Source: Clostridia bacterium (GTDB lineage Bacteria; Bacillota; Clostridia; Oscillospirales; CAG-272). Taken from it: 64,000 nt of DNA. The notes under the pieces are model-generated. The model saw only the letters and a program-made list of their open reading frames with translations, was not told the DNA's origin and made no database searches. Below are positions 58,587 through 64,000 of this stretch, one piece after another. The stretch's first letter is position 1. The number at the start of each line of letters is the position of its first letter. The stretch is taken from contig JAFVYL010000003.1 in NCBI GenBank assembly GCA_017508665.1, forward strand, positions 1-64,000, read 5' to 3'. A program made the translations under genes and the position numbers.

Positions 58587-59814
58587 CAAAATTTTATTTT
58601 CCATGATTTCGCCGGTGGTGGCACCGCAGTGCCGCGAGGGCGCGGCGGGCGGCCCAGACTCTTGGGAGTGCCGGGCGCTTGACGAAAAGACGCTCAGGGC
58701 GGTCTACGCCTTGGCGAAGCGGCACGACCTTGCACACCTTTTGTTAAATGTAAAATTGAAAATTGAAAGTGGAAAATCGGGCACAGCAGGGGATGGCGCA
58801 AACGACGTCCCGGATATTGCGGAGCTCGTGGCAGAGCTTGAAAAGGCTCAGCTGACTGCCGCGTGGCGAGTCAAAAATATCGAAATAGAGCAGGGGCGTG
58901 TAGGAAAATGCCTCTCCGAAGCAAGGATACCGCACATATTCTTAAAGGGCGCGGTAATGCGATCCTACTATCCCGAGACGTGGATGCGCACGAGCAGTGA
59001 CGTCGACGTGCTCGTTCCCCACGATATGCTCGACTCTGCCGTAAAGGCGCTCGAGGACGGCATCGGCTACCGTGTCAGGACGCGCGAAATACACGACGTC
59101 TCAATCTTCTCAAAATCCGGAGTTCACCTCGATATGCACACGCTTTTCGAGGGCGACACCGAGGACTGCGCGCTTCTCAGCTCCGCGTGGGAGATGGCGA
59201 GGGGTAAAACGCAGGACGGATGTGACGGTGAGCAAGCGCAAAACGCGGATTTCGAGCGTTTTCTCACTCCCGAGCACTTCTACTTCTACCACGTGGCTCA
59301 CATGGCTGAGCACATGCGTAGCGGAGGCTGCGGTATCCGTACGTTCATAGACCTCTATCTGATAAATTCCCGCCTTACGTTCGACCGCTCCGCGCTTGAC
59401 CGTCTCCTTTGTGAGCGCGGTCTTTACCGCTTTGAGCGTGCCGCTGTAAGACTTGCAAATGCGTGGATGCGCGGCGAGGACGCAAAGGATCTTTCAGCCC
59501 TTGAGGAGTACGTTCTCACGGGGGGCGTGTACGGAAACGTAGAGCAGGGCGTGGCGGTAAGAAGACGTGACGGCCGCGGTAAATTCAGCTACGTAATGCG
59601 CAGGGTATTTATGCCGTACGAGGAACTAAAGCAAAGGCATCCGTCGCTTGACGGCCGCAGGTGGCTCACTCCCGTCTATGAGGTTTGGCGTTGGCTGAGT
59701 CTGATAGATCCCAAGCGGTCAAAAAGAAGCCGCAGCGAGCTAAAAAGCATGGTCAAGCTTGACGAGGAGAAACGCACCTCCGTGGCAGATCTTTTCGATT
59801 CTCTCGGTATATAG
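58573..59814 (+). CDS. Nucleotidyltransferase-fold protein (NTP_transf_5 type) with an in-frame repeat
   Basis: This 413-aa protein has the family core IPHIFLKGAVMRSYYPETW followed by MRTSSDVDVLVP, whose Asp-x-Asp is the usual metal site. HYLD-like and HVAHMAEHMRSGGCGIRTFIDLYL segments follow. The family is uncharacterised; members occur at the ends of polysaccharide clusters and beside some lasso-peptide clusters. Its DNA is more G+C-rich than the flippase gene before it. Around 58744-58768 an exact copy of the A/T-rich intergenic repeat of 4093 lies in frame and encodes NVKLKIE-like residues in a linker. It is the last plus-strand gene of the operon. Confidence 0.83.
   Translation: MKNLNKILFSMISPVVAPQCREGAAGGPDSWECRALDEKTLRAVYALAKRHDLAHLLLNVKLKIESGKSGTAGDGANDVPDIAELVAELEKAQLTAAWRVKNIEIEQGRVGKCLSEARIPHIFLKGAVMRSYYPETWMRTSSDVDVLVPHDMLDSAVKALEDGIGYRVRTREIHDVSIFSKSGVHLDMHTLFEGDTEDCALLSSAWEMARGKTQDGCDGEQAQNADFERFLTPEHFYFYHVAHMAEHMRSGGCGIRTFIDLYLINSRLTFDRSALDRLLCERGLYRFERAAVRLANAWMRGEDAKDLSALEEYVLTGGVYGNVEQGVAVRRRDGRGKFSYVMRRVFMPYEELKQRHPSLDGRRWLTPVYEVWRWLSLIDPKRSKRSRSELKSMVKLDEEKRTSVADLFDSLGI
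58744..58768 (+). repeat. 25-nt intergenic-type repeat inside a coding sequence
   Basis: It is identical to 4093-4117. It keeps the reading frame and falls between the helical N-terminal part and the nucleotidyltransferase core, where a linker insertion would be tolerated. Confidence 0.8.
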
Positions 59815-59824
59815 CTTAACAGAA

Positions 59825-59868
59825 TAAAAAAAGAGCGAAGGCTCCAAGATTGCAAGTCTTCGCTCTTT
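59825..59868 (-). terminator. Terminator of the giant protein / small peptide operon
   Basis: On the minus strand, AAAGAGCGAA (from 59868) pairs with TTCGCTCTTT (ending at 59830) and T7 follows. Confidence 0.88.
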
Positions 59869-59870
59869 AC

Positions 59871-59904
59871 GGCGGTGCCACGTGCGGCACCGCCATATTT
59901 TTTT
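59871..59904 (+). terminator. Terminator of the exopolysaccharide operon
   Basis: GGCGGTGCC (59871-59879) pairs perfectly with GGCACCGCC (59886-59894), then ATATTTTTTT. It is nested between the stop codons of the two convergent operons. Confidence 0.87.
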
Positions 59905-59914
59905 GTTATGGGGA

Positions 59915-60043
59915 TCACCAATCCCAATTGTCGCCGCCGATGTCTACAGAGCCGCCGTCACCGACGCTGGTGACGATAACGTCCTCTGCTTCAAGCTCAA
60001 TGATTAAAACTTCGGGAGCTTCATAGTTATTAAATTGTTTCAC
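59915..60043 (-). CDS. 42-aa peptide with leader-like N-terminus and Gly/Asp/Trp-rich tail
   Basis: A GTG start with AAAGGAG nine bases upstream opens a 42-codon frame, only 20 nt after the stop of the giant secreted protein and on the same strand. The N-terminal half is acidic and leader-like (MKQFNNYEAPEVLIIEL, then EAEDVIVTS). The C-terminal part VGDGGSVDIGGDNWDW is rich in Gly and Asp and ends in Trp-Asp-Trp. Such a Y-x-x-P plus hydrophobic/acidic leader followed by a Gly-rich core is seen in several RiPP precursor classes and in a group of small clostridial proteins of unknown role. The only RiPP-associated neighbour is the nucleotidyltransferase-fold gene on the other strand. No cyclase, protease or radical-SAM gene is in the window. 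Post-translational processing is speculation; that it is a translated gene is well supported. Confidence 0.7.
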   Translation of the reverse strand: MKQFNNYEAPEVLIIELEAEDVIVTSVGDGGSVDIGGDNWDW

Positions 60044-60063
60044 TTTCGCTGTCTCCTTTAGTT

Positions 60064-63000
60064 TTAGTTAAGGCTTGGGTCATATTCGGCCGCATTTTTG
60101 TCGCAATATTTGTCACAGATGCTTGCGTAGGTGTAGAGTACCTCGATGAGCTTTGCAGCCGCTCTGGACTCGTGAGTAGAGCCGACAACCGTGCCGCCGC
60201 TCTGCTCGGGATGAGCGATGCTGTAAAGCGCGGTGTAGTAGTCGTACAGGCTGTAGAGTCTGTATTCGGTATCTCCGCCGCCGGTGCAAACTATCTTGAT
60301 GGATCTCGCCATCTCGTAGCCTCTGAGAGAGAGCTCTACGTAGCTGCCGCCGTCGGAAACCGTGTGCGCTCTCTGCTCGTAGCCGTCACCCGTGTCGTTT
60401 GCCACGTAGAAGGTGAGCTTATCCGCATACTCGGGATCGGTGAGATTGAATCTTATGGCAGAGGAGCTCTTGACGTTGATCTGTACGCCCGAGATGTACT
60501 CTCTGAGGTCGCCTGCAACACCCTCGTGCTCAACAGCGGGAGCTGTGGGAGCTGCGGGAGATACGCTGAGAGTTCCGAGCGTGGATCTGAGAGCTGAAAT
60601 TCTGCTCATATCCACGTTGTATCCTGCATACATGGTCGCCTGCTCGATATATGCGAGAGTTGTCTGCAGGAGCGCCTTGTTCTTCTCGCTGAGGCCCTTA
60701 TTGACAAGCGCCTCGGCATAGTCCGCTACGGAAACCTTACGGGATACGCTCTTGCCGCCGTATATGATAACTATTGTGAAGTCCTTGGCAGCATCCTGAG
60801 GATTAAGGAAGAGTGTATAGTCGTAGCAGTAGCCTGCGCCGTAATTCTTACCGGTTGCCGCTTCAACCACCGTCTTTCTGACGTTGCTTGAGTTAGCATA
60901 GGTGTTTGCTGTAAGGAGCTTACCGTCGAGATATACCGTCACATCCCTGTGGTCGACTGCCTCGCCGTTTATCTCTGCGGGAACGTAGAGGTTGAAGCCG
61001 ATGCGGTCGGAGAGCGTAAGGCTCGCGATGAGACCGAACGCAAACTTGTTGCCGCCCGAGACGTACTTGTCATAGACAGAGCCCTCGGTAACGCCGTTTG
61101 CCGTGACGTTATCAAACTTAAGACTGCTGTTCGTGGGAGTAGATCCGGTTGCCCAGTACTCTTTATCTCCGTTCGACCAGGTGATCATAGCGTAATCGTG
61201 GCTGGTATAGAGGAGCTTATATATTCCGTCCGAGGTCTTAGCCTTGACGAGATTCGATGCGATGGACACGTCGTCGAGACTCTCTATATTTGTTCTTACG
61301 TCATCGTAGAAGATGATGGTATCGGGCTTTATAACTCCGTCGGAAAAGTCTCTTGTAAGAATGTTGGAATTGTTGATGTAGAGGGTGAGTGCCGACTTCA
61401 TATAGTCGTTTGTGTTGTTGCTCTGGTTTTTGTTAGCCTGAACGAGCGGACCCTGTGACTTAACGGTACTGCCGTCTATAACGATGCTCTTGTTTACGTC
61501 GTTTACTTCACCGGCAGTCACGTAGACATTATTCTCCTGTACGACAGCGTGTGTGACGATCTTGGAGTAGATGAGAGGCTTACTTACCGTGAAGGAGGTG
61601 TAGCTGTCAACTACGTTGGGATATCTGTAGCTTATATCAGAGTCCTTGATAAGTATGGATATATCATTCTGTGAGTAGCCGTTGTATTCTTCGCCTATCG
61701 AGAAGAGAGCAATCGCGCCTGCGCAGTATGCGTCAACGGTACATCCGTTAAGCTCGAGATGTCCCTCTCTCAGTATACCTACAGCTGCGGAGGTCTCTAT
61801 CTTCAAGTTGTTGAAGCTGACCTTTCCGGTCAAGGTATAGTTTGAGAAGAACAAAGCCTTATTGGCTGTTGTGTCGGAGTACTTGATAGTTCCGCTGCCG
61901 TAGAAGTTTATTTCCTTTGTATTACGCTCTCCTCTGAATCCGTGGTCGGTACACTTGTTATTGATCGTATGACCGTTGAGGTATATATGCTTAGTGCCGA
62001 ACAGGGGCGCGGTAGAGCTCATTTCAAGGTCGGAGTTGAATATTATTACACGGGTATCGGTCGTGCCAAACCAGCTGATAACGTCCTTTGCGGCAAACTG
62101 TGTATCATCGTAGATAACTCCGTCTTTGACGTAAGCGTAGTCTGCCTCGAGAAGCTTTGATACCGTTTCGTGCGCGGTAAAGGTATATGCAGGAGATGAA
62201 CCTGAGTTTTCCTTTAAGATCGTTCCCTCGGGAAGAGTATCCCACTCGGTTACGTGAACGGTAGTTCCGTTTGCATCCTTGGTTAAGAATACGCCGCTCA
62301 TAAAGCCTTCCGCTGTGAGAACGTCCTCGATCTTATCTCCGACTCTCGCGTTGACCGTCTTGGTTACCGAGCCGCCTGCTAAGAGACGGATATCGACACG
62401 GACAGTCGCGAATTTCACCGTGCTGTCTACGACGGTGTAATCGTAAGAGCCGTCGCTCTCGGTTATATTGAAGCTGGTGAAGTCCGTAGTGATGAGATCG
62501 TCTATTTCTATGCTGCCGCTGACAAGACCGTTTGTGTCGACTTCAGCCTGACAAGCGATCTTCAGAGGAAGAGAGGGTACGTTGTAAAGCTCGATCACAA
62601 CACTGTCTGCAGCGGTGATAGCCGCCTGAAGAGCTGCAATTCCGTCGGCATCGTTCTTGTAGTCAACGCCGTTCATAGTAGCTACGTACATAGTGGTCTT
62701 AAGGTTTACTACCTTGGACGTAGCGAAGCTTTCGACTACGGTACACTCTGATGTGTCGACGGTAACACCCGTGTCAAGACCGTTGAAGTCAAGCACGGCG
62801 TTTGCCTTTACGTGGATATTCACGGTGGGGACTCTGAGGAAGGTTACCTTGAATTCGGTAGAGGAGGTATCCTCTTCGAGCATGCGCTTAAGCGCGCTTT
62901 CGTTATCTACCTTGCCGTCACCGTTGCTGTCGATATTCGCAGCATCCGAGTAGTAGAGCACTCCGTTGACGCACGCTACGGGATAATACGTACCGTTCTC

Positions 63001-64000
63001 GTCGGAGTCGGTATGCTTGTATACGTCGATAGTGTCGCCGTCAACCTTAATGACGTCATCACCGTAGGAAAGTTGGCTTGTAATTCCGTTAAGCTTTACC
63101 GTAGCGCGGCAGCCGATATTTATAGTACCGATGTACTCGCGGTAGAGTACGATCTCCTGCACGGGAGTGGTGTATTCGGCAAAGTCACCGGATTCACTCG
63201 GGTTGTCGAGGTCGTCGAGCATATCGTTGATGCTCGTGGTATCGAAGTATTCGACACCGTTGATCGTAGCGATAGCGGCTCTCTCGGGGAGGGGATAGTT
63301 CTCATCGAAAATATTACTCGTCCATACGGAGAGATAGTGATTGCCGTCGATGGTGTTGTCGGGCTTATCGTTTCCGTCGGGAACGTTGTTATAGTCTGCC
63401 TTTATTGCGTCGATGAGCGCTTCCATAGAGCTGTCGCTGTCCGCCCATCTGAGATAGTAGTTGTCAGATGCCGCACTCATGTCCGGGTGGAGGAGCTTAC
63501 CGGTCTTGTTCTCACCTGCGATCTGCATGGTTCTGAATGAAGCGACAAGCATATTGTTTACAAGTGTGCTTCTGTTCTCAGCGTTGTTTTCAATGCCCAT
63601 GCTTGCAGCCATTCTGCTGATAGCGGTATCGTCATAAAGACCGCCCTCGATCATGGCTATGCACTGTCCGTCGAGGAAGAGGAAGGAGTTACCGGTCGCA
63701 ACCTCGCCGATGTAGGTGAGGTGGTACCACTTCTCGGGTGTGATGGATACGTTCTCTGCAAAAACTGCCATTGCGGAAAGAGCAGTGTTTCCGGGGGTAC
63801 GGAGATTAAATCCGTTGTATACGTTAATGAACGAAGATTCCGAGTAGATATCCTGCTCGAATACAAGGAAGTCGTGTCCCTCGAGCTTATATTGCGAACT
63901 GTTACCGCTATCGAAGTTCAAAGCTGTATTGGCATTTACCTGATAATGCACGTTGAGAGGGAAGTCGCCCGTTTCATTCGTGGCATCTCTTATGATAAGG
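60064..64000 (-). CDS. Giant secreted protein, partial (N-terminus beyond the right edge)
   Basis: At least 1311 codons are open to the window edge, and the true start lies beyond 64000. The first visible part (about 120 residues) is LamG/concanavalin-like (FEQDIYSESSFINVYNGF, EKWYHLTYIGEVATGNSFLFLDGQ), resembling the segment in the protein at 14563. Several beta-rich repeats follow that restate phrases such as PVACVNGVLYYSDAANID, VATMNGVDYKNDADGI and VNIHVKANAVLDFNG. A parallel beta-helix-like stretch comes next (GTKHIYLNGHTINNK, INFYGSGTIKYS, SFNNLKIETSAAVGI, LELNGCTVDAY). Two beta-sandwich-like domains are near the C-terminus. It should be extracellular and may bind or process a polysaccharide, but no catalytic residues are evident. 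Confidence 0.82.
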   Translation of the reverse strand, partial: LIIRDATNETGDFPLNVHYQVNANTALNFDSGNSSQYKLEGHDFLVFEQDIYSESSFINVYNGFNLRTPGNTALSAMAVFAENVSITPEKWYHLTYIGEVATGNSFLFLDGQCIAMIEGGLYDDTAISRMAASMGIENNAENRSTLVNNMLVASFRTMQIAGENKTGKLLHPDMSAASDNYYLRWADSDSSMEALIDAIKADYNNVPDGNDKPDNTIDGNHYLSVWTSNIFDENYPLPERAAIATINGVEYFDTTSINDMLDDLDNPSESGDFAEYTTPVQEIVLYREYIGTINIGCRATVKLNGITSQLSYGDDVIKVDGDTIDVYKHTDSDENGTYYPVACVNGVLYYSDAANIDSNGDGKVDNESALKRMLEEDTSSTEFKVTFLRVPTVNIHVKANAVLDFNGLDTGVTVDTSECTVVESFATSKVVNLKTTMYVATMNGVDYKNDADGIAALQAAITAADSVVIELYNVPSLPLKIACQAEVDTNGLVSGSIEIDDLITTDFTSFNITESDGSYDYTVVDSTVKFATVRVDIRLLAGGSVTKTVNARVGDKIEDVLTAEGFMSGVFLTKDANGTTVHVTEWDTLPEGTILKENSGSSPAYTFTAHETVSKLLEADYAYVKDGVIYDDTQFAAKDVISWFGTTDTRVIIFNSDLEMSSTAPLFGTKHIYLNGHTINNKCTDHGFRGERNTKEINFYGSGTIKYSDTTANKALFFSNYTLTGKVSFNNLKIETSAAVGILREGHLELNGCTVDAYCAGAIALFSIGEEYNGYSQNDISILIKDSDISYRYPNVVDSYTSFTVSKPLIYSKIVTHAVVQENNVYVTAGEVNDVNKSIVIDGSTVKSQGPLVQANKNQSNNTNDYMKSALTLYINNSNILTRDFSDGVIKPDTIIFYDDVRTNIESLDDVSIASNLVKAKTSDGIYKLLYTSHDYAMITWSNGDKEYWATGSTPTNSSLKFDNVTANGVTEGSVYDKYVSGGNKFAFGLIASLTLSDRIGFNLYVPAEINGEAVDHRDVTVYLDGKLLTANTYANSSNVRKTVVEAATGKNYGAGYCYDYTLFLNPQDAAKDFTIVIIYGGKSVSRKVSVADYAEALVNKGLSEKNKALLQTTLAYIEQATMYAGYNVDMSRISALRSTLGTLSVSPAAPTAPAVEHEGVAGDLREYISGVQINVKSSSAIRFNLTDPEYADKLTFYVANDTGDGYEQRAHTVSDGGSYVELSLRGYEMARSIKIVCTGGGDTEYRLYSLYDYYTALYSIAHPEQSGGTVVGSTHESRAAAKLIEVLYTYASICDKYCDKNAAEYDPSLN

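Noticed and set aside
59915..60043. Lasso-peptide gene cluster
   Set aside because: The peptide and a nucleotidyltransferase-fold gene fit loosely, but no asparagine-synthetase-like cyclase, protease or recognition protein is in the window. The leader Thr is not at the usual distance.

Overview
The window looks like chromosomal DNA of an anaerobic, low-to-moderate G+C Firmicute of the class Clostridia, probably an uncultured gut member of the Oscillospirales/Christensenellales type. The evidence is strong AAAGGAG ribosome-binding sites, near-consensus sigma-A promoters with 16-18 nt spacers, a Rex regulator, a DUF1385-prmC-ddl-murI housekeeping run, many 'LASC'-type lipoproteins, BspA-like repeats, and an Fe-S/flavin enoate-reductase-like enzyme. 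The taxonomic level is inference. I see no rRNA, tRNA, CRISPR array, intact insertion sequence or phage module.

Layout. 0-2.4 kb: a repeat-rich edge with a 59-bp inverted repeat, a lipoprotein behind a promoter carrying a Rex-like operator, and a winged-helix Rep-like gene followed by iteron-like tandem repeats. 2.4-12 kb: single-gene metabolic units (acyl-CoA synthetase, BspA-like lipoprotein, dipeptidase, rhamnose mutarotase, SpoU-type RNA methyltransferase, PlsC acyltransferase with zinc ribbon, trehalase). Among them is a stand-alone structured non-coding RNA on the minus strand (about 7500-7805) with its own promoter and terminator. 12-14.3 kb: yifB-tcdA. 14.5-28.2 kb: mostly surface and exported proteins: a 1003-aa LamG-like protein, an FKBP-type lipoprotein, an amidase, a lipoprotein/endonuclease/lipoprotein operon and an M3 peptidase lipoprotein. 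A large flavin/Fe-S oxidoreductase and a four-unit array of hairpin repeats (19.7-20.1 kb) lie in this part. 28.4-36.6 kb: a ten-gene minus-strand housekeeping operon (DUF1385, prmC, ddl, murI, rbfA, rimI, tsaD, rex, dnaD-like, dnaC-like). 36.8-42.5 kb: manA, an acidic small protein, two MATE transporters and an SGNH hydrolase. 42.8-59.8 kb: an exopolysaccharide/capsule operon. 59.9-64 kb: a giant secreted protein running off the right edge, followed in its operon by a 42-aa peptide.

How the genes work together. The polysaccharide operon has one strong promoter at 42.8 kb and encodes an initiating phosphoglycosyl transferase, an epimerase, seven glycosyltransferases, an EpsG-like polymerase, an acetyltransferase, two polysaccharide pyruvyl transferase family proteins, an Fe-S F420-type oxidoreductase, a Wzx flippase and a terminal nucleotidyltransferase-fold protein. 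It is a complete Wzx/Wzy-type pathway. Its 53.8-56.7 kb part is visibly more A+T-rich and mosaic. TsaD makes t6A in tRNA and TcdA cyclises it, so two steps of one modification pathway are present. Rex lies in an operon with helicase-loader and DnaD-like genes, and a Rex-like operator lies about 30 kb away at a lipoprotein promoter.

The most unusual content is intergenic: the stand-alone ncRNA, the hairpin array in which one unit keeps the fold with different sequence, terminators whose loops hold repeat DNA at three sites, and an A/T-rich repeat that also occurs in frame inside a coding sequence. All identifications come from reading motifs; no database or folding program was run.
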